Assembly: GCA_046349155.1 (NCBI GenBank)
Contig: JAXMCW010000001.1
Span: forward strand, 1,674,001 to 1,738,000
Length of the DNA stretch: 64,000 nucleotides
Direction of reading: 5' to 3'
Source of the DNA: Alsobacter sp046349155
Lineage (GTDB): Bacteria; Pseudomonadota; Alphaproteobacteria; Rhizobiales; Beijerinckiaceae
Shown here piece by piece: positions 7,975 through 16,409 of the stretch. Numbering within the stretch: the first letter of the stretch is position 1; each line of letters opens with the position of its first letter. Position numbers and translations under genes: made by a program. A model generated the notes under the pieces. That model worked only from the letters and a program-made list of their open reading frames with translations, did no database searches and was not told the DNA's origin.

Positions 7975-9498
7975 TCACCCCCGCCCGAGGAGGATGTCCC
8001 GGGCGTGCTGCATGAAGTCGGGACGCTCGGATTCCCGGGGGATGTCCTGCGCCAGCGACCGCAGCAGGCGCTCGGGATCGCCGATCTCCTCCGCCCTGCG
8101 CCGTACGATCACCTTCGCGACGGGGCCGAGATGGGTCGTGAGCAGCATGGCGAGCCGGTTGAGCCGGGTCTCGTCCAGCAGCCTGGACGGGGCCGGCGCG
8201 GAGGGAGGCGGCGGGGAGGGGGACGGCGGAACTGCGACCGGAGGCGGCTCCGGCGCGACGGGCGGAGCGCTCCACACGGGTTCGACAGGCTCGGCCGCGC
8301 GCAGCGCGGGGCTGTCTTCAAGAACGAGCGGCGGCGGCGCGGGCAAAGGGGCAGCCGCAGGCTGCGGGGCGTAGGGTCGAGGTTCGGGCTCACGAGTCGG
8401 GGGCAGCGCCTCGAACTCCCCGGCCGGAGGCCGGGCCTCGAAAACCTCGACCTTGGGCGGTCGGATCGGCTCGGGCGGAACTTCTTCTCCAACTGCCGGG
8501 TCGGGGCGCGCAGGCATGCCCGCGTCCGGCGGCTCGACGAGCGCCCTCAGTTCCGCGAAGGGATCGGGATCGAGAAACGACAGGGACGGCGGGTGGATGG
8601 ACGGCGCCGGCGCCTCCGCTGCGGCCGGCCGCTCGTCCGGGAGCGGATCGGGCGGCGGAGCCGCCGGACCGGGCTCGGGCGGCGTCGCAAGGGGCGGGGA
8701 CGACGCCTGCCGTCGCAGATCGACGTCGGAGAGGTCGACGGGCGGCGGAGCCGGCGGGGCAGGGGGCGGCACGGCCCTGGCGTCCGGCATGGCGAAGGGA
8801 ACGGCGCGGGGCAGGGGGGCGATGACGGTCGCGTCGAGCAGCAGGGGGCGGCGGAGCGGGCTGTGCGGCAGCTCCGGGGCGTTGTTCAGGACCGTGTGGT
8901 CCAGAGGGTCTTCCTGCGGCTCCTCCTCGACCGGCGCGGGGCGCGGCGGGGGCGACACGGCGAAGGTGGCGATGAGCTTCGGGCTGTGCTTCAGGCTTCG
9001 CACGCCCTTCTCCTCGAAGGTCGCGGAGATGCGCGCGGCGACGGCATCCATGACCGACGCCGAAATCAGGATGGTGCCGGGCTCCGCCAGGCTCTCCAGG
9101 CGAGCGGCGATCACGAGCGTCTCGCCGAACGGCAGGCCGTCGCGGAAGCGGACATCGCCGAGATGAATGCCGATCCGCATCTTGAGCTGGCTGACGATGG
9201 GCATGGCGGCGAGCCGCTGCTGCACCTGGAGGCCGCAGCGCACGGCATCGACCGCGCTCTCGAACAGGGCGAAGATGCCGTCTCCCGGCAGGCCGAACAG
9301 CCAGCCCCCGTGGATCTCCAGCTCCTCGCGGGCGACCTTTCGCACGATGGAGAGAGCGTCGATCGTGCGCGTCTCCTCGACCGACACGAGCGCGGTGTAG
9401 TTGGCGATGTCGGCCGCAAAGGCGGCGCGCAGGCGCATCGTATCCCGCTGCCCGCCTGCCCCGGGCGATCCGGGAACTGGATCGTCCCTCTCGCTCAT
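7975..9498 (-). CDS. Class III nucleotide cyclase with C-terminal kinase-shared module
   Basis: A 507-residue cytoplasmic protein. Residues 22-185 form a class III cyclase domain with both metal-site motifs (AADIANYT and GDGIFALF). The catalytic Asn of the usual N-x-x-x-R pair appears replaced: the segment reads LVIAARLE, keeping the Arg. A Pro/Ala-rich linker of about 240 residues follows. The last 65 residues (from LNRLAMLLTTHLGPVAKVIV) match a module present twice in the adjacent Ser/Thr kinase. It is third in a minus-strand series (haem sensor, kinase, cyclase), 19 bp after the kinase stop, so it is probably co-transcribed. It may make cAMP for the neighbouring Crp-like regulator, though the missing Asn leaves activity open. 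Confidence 0.88.
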   Translation of the reverse strand: MSERDDPVPGSPGAGGQRDTMRLRAAFAADIANYTALVSVEETRTIDALSIVRKVAREELEIHGGWLFGLPGDGIFALFESAVDAVRCGLQVQQRLAAMPIVSQLKMRIGIHLGDVRFRDGLPFGETLVIAARLESLAEPGTILISASVMDAVAARISATFEEKGVRSLKHSPKLIATFAVSPPPRPAPVEEEPQEDPLDHTVLNNAPELPHSPLRRPLLLDATVIAPLPRAVPFAMPDARAVPPPAPPAPPPVDLSDVDLRRQASSPPLATPPEPGPAAPPPDPLPDERPAAAEAPAPSIHPPSLSFLDPDPFAELRALVEPPDAGMPARPDPAVGEEVPPEPIRPPKVEVFEARPPAGEFEALPPTREPEPRPYAPQPAAAPLPAPPPLVLEDSPALRAAEPVEPVWSAPPVAPEPPPVAVPPSPSPPPPSAPAPSRLLDETRLNRLAMLLTTHLGPVAKVIVRRRAEEIGDPERLLRSLAQDIPRESERPDFMQHARDILLGRG

Positions 9499-9517
9499 GG
9501 TTCGACTGCGCGCGGCC

Positions 9518-10936
9518 TCAATGGGTCGTCCGATCAGTGCGCCGGTTGAACCGGCCCAGGAAGGCGGCCTTGTCCCTGTCGTCGTTCAGGCGGGCGGCCA
9601 GCCGGCGGTAGAAGTCGTCCCGGCCGACGGCGATCTCGGCTTCCTTCTTGACGATGATGGGGGCGAGCGGACCAAGCGCCGGCATCAGCGCCTCCGCCGC
9701 GGCACGGATCTCAGTCTGGGAAATCGTCTCCAGCACCTGCGCGGAGGCCAGCCCCAGATCGTCGCGCAGGATTTTCTCGGCGTTCCGACGGAAGGTCGCG
9801 ATGTCCCGGTCGGCCGCGATCTGGCGGGTGAGCGAGGCCAGCAGCGAATCGACGTCGCCGCTTTCACGCAGCGCCCGCTCGATCACCATCTTCGCGATCG
9901 GCCCGATGAGCTCGGCGAGCGACCGGCTGAGGCGGTTCACGGTGTCGACCGACAAGGTCTCGACGAGCGTGAAGTTGAGCGTGCGGGTCTCCGGCGAGGG
10001 CGCCGCCTTGGGCTGGGGGCGGGAGAGCTTCGTGAGATCGAGCGGCGGCTGGTTGTCGGCCGGGCGCGCGGCGATGGCGAGGTTGAGCGCCTCCACGAAA
10101 TGCTGGGCGGTCTGGAACCGGTCCTCCGGATTGCGCGCGAGCGACTTCTGCACGACCGAGTCGATCTCGTACCAGAGCTCCGGCCGCAGGGAATGGACCG
10201 GCGGCGGAACTTCGTTGAGGAGCTTGTTCATCAGCTCCGGCAGGTCCTTGGCGACGAAGGGACGCGAGCCGGTGAGCAACTGGAACAGGATGACCCCGGC
10301 CGACCAGAGGTCCGCCCGCGCGTCGGCGGGGCGCTGCAGGAAGCGTTCCGGCGCCATATAATTGGGGGTGCCGAGCGCTCCCTGGCTGCTGGCCCGAGTG
10401 ACGTCCAGCGCGTCGAGCCTCGCGACGCCGAAGTCGGCGACCTTGATGGACGCCGCCGAGGGGCAGAGGATGTTCGCCGGCTTGATGTCGCGGTGGATGA
10501 CGCCCTTCGAATGCGCGTGATCGAGCGCGAGCAGGAGTTGCGCCATGATCTCGCCGACCTGTCGGATCGGGATCAGCGTGCCCGCGCGGATCACGTTTTC
10601 GAGCGTGCCGGCGTTCACGTATTCCATCACGATGTAGGGGGCCTGCTCCTCCTCGACGAGGTCGAAGATCGTGACGATGTTGGGATGCACGCAGCGCCCG
10701 GCGGACCGCGCCTCGGTGGTGAAGCGGCGCAGGAAATCCGAGCGGTCGTCGACGTCGTGCAGGATTTCCGGTCGGAGCGTCTTGATGGCCAGCGGCCGGT
10801 CGATCTGCTCGTCATAGCCCTTGTAGACAATACCGATCGCCCCGCGTCCGATCACGTGATCGATGCGGTACTTTCCGATGCGCTTGGGAACGGCGTCCCC
10901 CTGCGCTCCGTGATGGTCCTGCCCGCTTACGCCCAT
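9518..10936 (-). CDS. Ser/Thr protein kinase with two C-terminal cyclase-shared modules
   Basis: A 472-residue Hanks-type kinase of the PknB class, without a membrane anchor. It shows the Gly-loop GRGAIG (30-35), Lys52, HRD with Asp150, Asn155, DFG (168-170) and APE (195-197), so the catalytic site looks intact. After residue 320 there are two copies of a ~60-residue helical module (about 325-390 and 404-463) with the core LGP[IL]A[KP][MI][IV][IV]. The same module ends the cyclase encoded downstream. I think it corresponds to a small unnamed kinase-associated domain, possibly DUF8082, but cannot confirm the name. The start is ATG 10936 with AAGGA 9 bases upstream; the haem-sensor stop is 51 bp away. 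Confidence 0.94.
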   Translation of the reverse strand: MGVSGQDHHGAQGDAVPKRIGKYRIDHVIGRGAIGIVYKGYDEQIDRPLAIKTLRPEILHDVDDRSDFLRRFTTEARSAGRCVHPNIVTIFDLVEEEQAPYIVMEYVNAGTLENVIRAGTLIPIRQVGEIMAQLLLALDHAHSKGVIHRDIKPANILCPSAASIKVADFGVARLDALDVTRASSQGALGTPNYMAPERFLQRPADARADLWSAGVILFQLLTGSRPFVAKDLPELMNKLLNEVPPPVHSLRPELWYEIDSVVQKSLARNPEDRFQTAQHFVEALNLAIAARPADNQPPLDLTKLSRPQPKAAPSPETRTLNFTLVETLSVDTVNRLSRSLAELIGPIAKMVIERALRESGDVDSLLASLTRQIAADRDIATFRRNAEKILRDDLGLASAQVLETISQTEIRAAAEALMPALGPLAPIIVKKEAEIAVGRDDFYRRLAARLNDDRDKAAFLGRFNRRTDRTTH

Positions 10937-10987
10937 TGAACCAATCCTTGGGCCCGGCCCCGCCTTTGCAAGGCCCGGGCCGGTCCG

Positions 10988-11860
10988 TCACTTGTCCAGC
11001 ATCTTCATCGCCGCCTCCAAGCTACGACGCATCCGCGTGAACGAGCGTGAAAGAGATGACACTTCGTCCGAACCGGGATGATCGAATTCCGGCACGCTGG
11101 AATCGCCCATGCTCACCGCCTCGGCGGTCTTCGCCATGCGCTTCACGGGCGAGATGACGTAGTAGTTGAGCAGGATGTTGAGCAGGATCAGCAGGATCAG
11201 GAAGATGCCGCTGGATATTCCGACGAAGAGCAGCAGATTGCGCCACACCTTCTCGTCGGCGATGGACATCGGCACGGAGATGATCTGCGCCCCGATGGTC
11301 TCGTTCAGCTTCCAGCCGAAGCCGTTCTTGTTGCCGTAGAGGGCCACCAGCGACGGCGGCGCGCGCTCCGGCACGGAATGGCAGATCAGGCAGCTCTCGC
11401 TCTTGATCACCAGGGGATAGACGGCGGTGTATTGCGGGCCCGTGTCGGTCGACCGGATCGTGATCAGCTTGTCCTGGCTTGCCGTGGAGCGGAGCTGCTC
11501 AATCAGGTCCTTCTCCCAGTCCTTGGCGAGGTCGGCCGGATTGGTCGGGTTGAGCGCCGCCTCCTTGTAGAAGAACTGGGGATAATACTCTCGGAAATTG
11601 CGGAACGCCGTCTGAGCCGAGAAGGACGGGATGGTCTGCGGCAAGAACTGAATGGTTGACTGGTCGGCCAGCAGGGGTTGTATTTCGTCCGAGGTATATT
11701 TTCTTACGGAGAGGGCCTGGGCACGCAGCACATCGATCTGCGACTGAAGCTGCTCCGTGGCCTCTCGTCGGGAAAGCTGGTAGAACGGCCAGAGAGATAG
11801 CCCGAGGCCCAAAACGTAGCAGAGGGCCAGGATGATATTGAACCGTAGTCCCAGTCCCAT
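10988..11860 (-). CDS. DUF3365 haem-binding sensor with HAMP domain
   Basis: A 290-residue membrane protein. It has one membrane segment near residues 7-26, a periplasmic DUF3365 (Tll0287-like) domain with a single c-type haem motif CLICH (157-161), a second membrane segment (208-234) and a C-terminal HAMP linker to residue 288 with nothing after it. Members with this domain are thought to sense redox state or gases. Because the HAMP module ends the protein, the output must pass to a partner; the Ser/Thr kinase begins 51 bp downstream in the same direction and is the likely one. The gene is divergent from the caspase-fold gene, with 77 bp between starts. Confidence 0.88.
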   Translation of the reverse strand: MGLGLRFNIILALCYVLGLGLSLWPFYQLSRREATEQLQSQIDVLRAQALSVRKYTSDEIQPLLADQSTIQFLPQTIPSFSAQTAFRNFREYYPQFFYKEAALNPTNPADLAKDWEKDLIEQLRSTASQDKLITIRSTDTGPQYTAVYPLVIKSESCLICHSVPERAPPSLVALYGNKNGFGWKLNETIGAQIISVPMSIADEKVWRNLLLFVGISSGIFLILLILLNILLNYYVISPVKRMAKTAEAVSMGDSSVPEFDHPGSDEVSSLSRSFTRMRRSLEAAMKMLDK

Positions 11861-11937
11861 CGGAGCGCCTCACACGCCGCACGTCTCACGATCTCAAGCG
11901 ACTTAATCAAGGGTAAACCAGATTAGAGGCCGGTGCC

Positions 11938-13371
11938 ATGAATTCGTTCGAATTCGCGTGGTTGTGGGTGGCAAGGGTTAAGCTGGGAACCGCGTTTCGA
12001 GCACATCACGCTTGGAGCGGGCTGCTCGGCCTGGTGGTGCTCCTGGGCCTGTCGCCGCTCCTCGGGCTGCAGCCTGCGCGGGCGGAAGGGACGGGGCGGG
12101 TCGCCCTCGTCATGCTGGGCGAGGAGTATCAGAAGCTGCAGAAGTCGAGCATCGGCGCGAAGCGTGCCGCCGACATCATCGAGGGCCTGCAGGCGCGCGG
12201 GTTCGAGGTGATCCAGGTCGCCAACCCCGCCAACTCGAAGGCCCGCGCGGTCTTGCTCGACTTCTCAAACCGGACGGCATCCGCCGACGTGGCCGTCGCT
12301 GTCCTTATCGGCCACAGCACGGCGACGGGCGGGCAGAGCTATTTCCTGCCGGTGAACACCGAACTCGGCATGGCGACGGACCTCTTCTCGCGGGGCATCT
12401 CCGTGAGCTCCGTGGCGCAGATCGTGGCGCGCGCCAAGGCCGGGGCCGTGTTCGTGCTGATGACCGCTCCCAACTTCAGCCAGCCTGTCACCGGGCTGGA
12501 CGCGCGGCCGGAATTCGCCGGCGACGTCCCCAAGAACGCCGTCGTGGCCTTCTCCTCCTCGGCGAAGGTGCCGGTGTCGCGTGTCGACAATATCAGCGAA
12601 CAGGCGGCCGAAAGCCTTGCCAAGGCCTTGCAGCAGCCCTCGCCCGCCCTCGCGGAGCTGGTGAAGGCGGCGGCTTCCGAGGCGGGGGTCGTCTTCGGCA
12701 CGCCACCCGACATCTCCCTCGGCAAGCCCGTTCCGCCGCCGCCTCCGGCGCCGGTCGCGGCCGCGCCGGCGGCCCCCGCCGCCCCGGCAGCCGACGTCAA
12801 GGCCCAGGAGGAGAAGGTGCGCGCCGACGCGGACAAGCGCGCCCGGGAGGAGCAGGCCCGCGCCGACGCGGCCCAGACGGAGCTGCTGAAGGCGCAGAAG
12901 GCGCAGTCGGACGCTGCACGGGCGCAGGCGGAAGCCGAGAAGGCCAAGGCGCAGGCCGACGCCCAGAGGGCTCAGGCCGACGCCGCGCGCGCGCTGGCCG
13001 AGGCCGAGAAGGCCAAGGCGCAGGCCGACGCCCAGCGCGCCCAGGCGGAGGCTGCGCGCGCGCAGGCCCAGGCCGACGCGGCGAAGGCTCAGGCCGAGGC
13101 CGAAAAGGCGCGGGCGGAGGCCGCCCGGACCGCGGCGGCCAGCGCCGCCGCCCCGCCGATCGACGAGAAGGTGCTCGGCCAGCGCCAGCGCCAGCGCATC
13201 CAGGAGCGGCTGCGCGACATGAGCCTCTACACCGGACCGATCGACTCCATCATGGGGCCGCTCACGCGGGAAGCGATCATGGGCTACCAGCGCAGCAGGG
13301 GCGCGGCGGTGACCGGCTATCTCACGCCCGACCAGTTCCAGACTCTCGTCCCCGAGGCCAGCCAGAACTGA
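11938..13371 (+). CDS. Caspase-fold protein lacking the catalytic Cys, with peptidoglycan-binding domain
   Basis: A 477-residue exported protein; ATG 11938 has AGAGG 8 bases upstream. A long N-region leads to a hydrophobic signal segment ending in ARA near residue 49. Residues 53-230 follow the caspase (peptidase C14) fold: the His strand survives as VLIGHST, but the strand that should carry Asp-x-Cys reads FVLMTAPNF with no cysteine, so protease activity is unlikely. Residues 280-400 are an Ala/Glu/Gln/Lys coiled coil made of repeated AEAEKAKAQADAQRAQ units. The C-terminus (from about 415) is a peptidoglycan-binding fold (YTGPIDSIMGPLTREAIMGY). It probably tethers a non-catalytic caspase fold to the wall. 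Confidence 0.85.
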   Translation: MNSFEFAWLWVARVKLGTAFRAHHAWSGLLGLVVLLGLSPLLGLQPARAEGTGRVALVMLGEEYQKLQKSSIGAKRAADIIEGLQARGFEVIQVANPANSKARAVLLDFSNRTASADVAVAVLIGHSTATGGQSYFLPVNTELGMATDLFSRGISVSSVAQIVARAKAGAVFVLMTAPNFSQPVTGLDARPEFAGDVPKNAVVAFSSSAKVPVSRVDNISEQAAESLAKALQQPSPALAELVKAAASEAGVVFGTPPDISLGKPVPPPPPAPVAAAPAAPAAPAADVKAQEEKVRADADKRAREEQARADAAQTELLKAQKAQSDAARAQAEAEKAKAQADAQRAQADAARALAEAEKAKAQADAQRAQAEAARAQAQADAAKAQAEAEKARAEAARTAAASAAAPPIDEKVLGQRQRQRIQERLRDMSLYTGPIDSIMGPLTREAIMGYQRSRGAAVTGYLTPDQFQTLVPEASQN

Positions 13372-13481
13372 CCTACCGCGGCGGGCACGCTTGCCCGCCG
13401 CAGTCGTCGCCCCCGAGGCCCGTCTCCGTGGCCCTCAGGACGCGGAGCGTCTGTGAACCCTGCTTGGCTTCGGTCCCGCCC

Positions 13482-14528
13482 ATGGCGCCCCGTTCGCGAT
13501 CAAGAGCAAAGACGGCAGGCGGCGGGCCCGGACCTTTGCGCAGCAATATTGCCCTGCAGGGCGGAGGCTCGCACGGGGCCTTCGCCTGGGGCGTCCTGGA
13601 CCGGTTGCTGGAGGAACCCGACCTGGTGGTGCCCGCGATCGTGGGCACGAGCGCGGGCGCGATCAACGCCGTCCTGCTGGCCGCTGGCCTCGCCGGGGGC
13701 GGGCCGGCCGGCGCCAAGGATCTGCTGCGGGCCTTCTGGACCCGGTTGTCCGAGCCGCCCCCGGGCTTTCCCGCCTGGGCAGCGTCCGGCCTGCCGGGCT
13801 GGCCGGACTGGCGCGGCTTCGGCTGGATGGTTGCGGAGACCTGGGCGCGCGTGCTGTCGCCCTACCAGTTCAATCCGCTCGACTTCAACCCGCTGCGGGA
13901 CCTGCTGCGCGGGCTCGTCGATTTCTCCGTCCTGCGCGCGGGCGAGCCGAAGCTCTTCCTGTGCGCAACGAACGTGATGACCGGCAAGCTGCGCATCTTC
14001 GACCATTCGGAGATCGAGGTCGCGCACATGCTTGCCTCGGCCTGCCTGCCCACCCTGTTCCAGGCCGTTCGCATCGGCGACGAGATGTTCTGGGACGGCG
14101 GCTTCATGGGCAACCCGCCGATCTTCCCCGTCATCTACAACACCGACTGCACCGACGTGATGATTGTCCAGATCAATCCCATCGGCATCGATCGCCTGCC
14201 CACCTCGCCGCAGGAGATCAGCGACCGCATCGCCACCTTGAGCTTCAATTCGAGCCTCCAGCGCGAGCTGCGCGCCATCCACTTCATCTCGCGCCTCGTG
14301 GAGGACGGCGCTCTGGACGCAGCACGCTTCAAGCGCCTGAACGTCCACGTGGTCGAGGCCGAGGACGTGATGCGAGGGCTCAGCGTTCGCAGCAAGTTCG
14401 ACACCAGTCCCGCGATGATCCAGGGGCTGCACAGCCTGGGGCGCGCGCGGATGGAATCCTGGCTCGCGGCTCATCGCGACACGGTGGGGCGCAGGTCGTC
14501 CGTGGACCTGTCCGCGGCCCATATCTGA
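13482..14528 (+). CDS. Patatin-like phospholipase
   Basis: A 348-residue cytoplasmic lipid acyl hydrolase. It has the oxyanion loop GGGSHG, the nucleophile elbow GTSAG and the catalytic Asp in DGGFMGNPP, a complete Ser-Asp dyad. The ATG at 13482 is the best conventional start but has no good Shine-Dalgarno, and the frame is open further upstream in a different, non-conserved sequence. It follows the caspase-fold gene by 110 bp on the same strand and stops ten bases before the convergent protease gene. The family releases fatty acids from membrane lipids; the substrate is not predictable. A second, unrelated-looking patatin lies at 41237. Confidence 0.92.
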   Translation: MAPRSRSRAKTAGGGPGPLRSNIALQGGGSHGAFAWGVLDRLLEEPDLVVPAIVGTSAGAINAVLLAAGLAGGGPAGAKDLLRAFWTRLSEPPPGFPAWAASGLPGWPDWRGFGWMVAETWARVLSPYQFNPLDFNPLRDLLRGLVDFSVLRAGEPKLFLCATNVMTGKLRIFDHSEIEVAHMLASACLPTLFQAVRIGDEMFWDGGFMGNPPIFPVIYNTDCTDVMIVQINPIGIDRLPTSPQEISDRIATLSFNSSLQRELRAIHFISRLVEDGALDAARFKRLNVHVVEAEDVMRGLSVRSKFDTSPAMIQGLHSLGRARMESWLAAHRDTVGRRSSVDLSAAHI

Positions 14529-14538
14529 GCCGCGCTCC

Positions 14539-15297
14539 TCACTTCGGCGCGGAGGCCGCCCGCCTGACCGCGTCGGCGAACTGGGAGGCGGCGCAGGCCC
14601 AGCCGATCTCGCCCGAGAGGGTCATGCGCGAGCCGATGGCGACGATGGCGGGACCCTGCTGGCCCGCGACGATGATCGGCGCGCCGGAATAGCCGTAATT
14701 GTTCAGGCAGTGGAACTGCAGGATGGCGTCCGTCCGGGAGGGAACGACGCGGCACTGCCGCACGATCGAAGGCAGGTACGGCCGGTCCCGCCCGTAGCCG
14801 ATCTGGAGGACCGCGCCGGATTGCGAGGCCTGGGCGACGCGAATGGGATCCATGGGGCGCACGGGGAGAGGCCGGATGGCGAGGGCCCGGTCGAGATGAA
14901 CGAGGCCCCAATCGTCGCGGGCCCCGGCGGCGTCCTCGTTCTCGCCAGGGTCGTAGCGCCGCGACGTCTCCATGCGCACGGCCCGGGCCACGGTCTTCGC
15001 TTCGCCTCGACGCAGGCCGAACTGGATGTGGACGGCGCGGATGGGGACGGCACGCCCGGCGTCGAACAGGCAATGAGCGGCAGTAAGGACCAGCTTCGGC
15101 GCGACGAGCGCGCCGGTGCAGCTCTTGCGGCGGGAGGTGCCGAGCGTGACGTTGATCGAACCGATGGCGGAGGCGGGCCACGCCGCGGGATCGGCGATCT
15201 CACCGGGGTGGGGGCTGCCGATCTCCTGCGCGCGGCCCGCGCCGTGAGCCAGCATGACGGCGGCGAAGGCGATCATCGCGCCGTGGCGCAGGGCCAT
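14539..15297 (-). CDS. Secreted trypsin-like serine protease (S1 family)
   Basis: A 252-residue protease with a signal peptide ending near residue 23 (GRAQ). The triad is visible: His in LTAAHC, Asp in DDWGLVHL and Ser in YGYSGAP, the last differing from the common GDSGGP. Cysteines flank the His motif (SCTGA...AHC). It has no PDZ domain, so it is not DegP-like. It is expected in the periplasm or medium. It is convergent with the patatin gene and downstream of the helix-hairpin-helix gene in the same direction. Confidence 0.88.
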   Translation of the reverse strand: MALRHGAMIAFAAVMLAHGAGRAQEIGSPHPGEIADPAAWPASAIGSINVTLGTSRRKSCTGALVAPKLVLTAAHCLFDAGRAVPIRAVHIQFGLRRGEAKTVARAVRMETSRRYDPGENEDAAGARDDWGLVHLDRALAIRPLPVRPMDPIRVAQASQSGAVLQIGYGRDRPYLPSIVRQCRVVPSRTDAILQFHCLNNYGYSGAPIIVAGQQGPAIVAIGSRMTLSGEIGWACAASQFADAVRRAASAPK

Positions 15298-15455
15298 CCA
15301 TCCTCTCCCTGCGCCGTCATCGTCCCGAGGTCGCGCCGCCGGACTTTAGCGTCCGACAGGCGGCCGGCTCAACACCTGTCGCCGCCCGGACCATCGTCCG
15401 ACGCCGCCTTGCCCGCCGGCTCGACAGGACGTTCGGCGCCCGACCGGCCCGGCTT

Positions 15456-16355
15456 TCAGGACGACGTCCGCGAGGGCGCCTCCTCGATGTTCGCGCTGCC
15501 GTGGCTGCCGTCGTCGCGCGAGGTCGGGACCTCGCCGCGGTCGGCGCGGCGTGAGAACTCGGTCTCGCCGCCGCCCGCCAGGACCCTGGCCTGCTCCACC
15601 CACTTCTCCCGCTCGATCCGGCCCGGGAAGGCGAGGTAACCGGACACCCAGCGGACGTTGTCCTCCGTCCAGGCGGCGACCTGAGAGAAATGCCAGATGC
15701 CCAGCCCGTGCAGCCGCGCCTCGTTCTGCTTGCCGATGCCGCTGATCCGCTTGAGGTCGTCGATGCCGCCCTGCGCAGGCTCCGGCAGGCTCTCCGGGCG
15801 CTCGCCGGGAAGCGCTCCCTCGTCGGCCGACACCGCCGCCGGCGTCACGGGATGCGGCTCCGGCTCGGGCTCGCGGGCCGGCGCGGGTTCCTCCGCCGCT
15901 GGCGCGGCTGGCGGGGGCGGGACAGGAACGGGCTGAGCCCGGACGGGCGCGGGGGCCGGCGCGGCCAGGTCCCAGGCGCTCAAAGCTTCGCGGGAGAAGC
16001 CAACGAGCTCACCAGAACCGCCCGCGAGGGCCGGTCGCCAGCCCGGCGCGCCCGTGAGGAGCGCGCGGGGAAAGATGCCTGCGTCCAGGCTGGCCCAGAG
16101 CCCGCTCAAGAGACACCCGACGACGTAGGCGCTCGCCAGGAGCACGGCCGTATCCAGCCAATAGCCGAGGCGGCCTGGCAGCAGCTTGGTCAGGACGAGG
16201 AGCAGGGCGATCACGTAGGCGCCCGCTCCCCACGGCGTCCACCCGCTGAAGCGGCCATGCCCGTCGCCCGGGGCGGAGGTGAGCATCCCCACAAGCCCGC
16301 CGATCGCCAGCACGATCAGGACGGCCAGCCAATGTTCGCCCAAGAGGTATCCCAT
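15456..16355 (-). CDS. Membrane protein with C-terminal helix-hairpin-helix domain
   Basis: A 299-residue protein with three hydrophobic segments in residues 8-85, then an Ala/Pro/Glu-rich linker (about 135-190). The C-terminal helix-hairpin-helix-like domain (LKRISGIGKQNEARLHGLGI, then WHFSQVAAWT) is like those found at the end of some NADH-quinone-oxidoreductase-associated and ribosomal-protein-like proteins. It lies 54 bp after the OmpA gene on the same strand, so the two are probably one operon. An architecture of membrane anchor, flexible arm and HhH is often seen beside OmpA/BON genes in this order. The function is unknown. Confidence 0.8.
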   Translation of the reverse strand: MGYLLGEHWLAVLIVLAIGGLVGMLTSAPGDGHGRFSGWTPWGAGAYVIALLLVLTKLLPGRLGYWLDTAVLLASAYVVGCLLSGLWASLDAGIFPRALLTGAPGWRPALAGGSGELVGFSREALSAWDLAAPAPAPVRAQPVPVPPPPAAPAAEEPAPAREPEPEPHPVTPAAVSADEGALPGERPESLPEPAQGGIDDLKRISGIGKQNEARLHGLGIWHFSQVAAWTEDNVRWVSGYLAFPGRIEREKWVEQARVLAGGGETEFSRRADRGEVPTSRDDGSHGSANIEEAPSRTSS

Positions 16356-16409
16356 CGCTTGTCTCTCCCGATTCCTCTGCGGCGGGATGTCAGGGGGTCG
16401 CTCGGCCGG

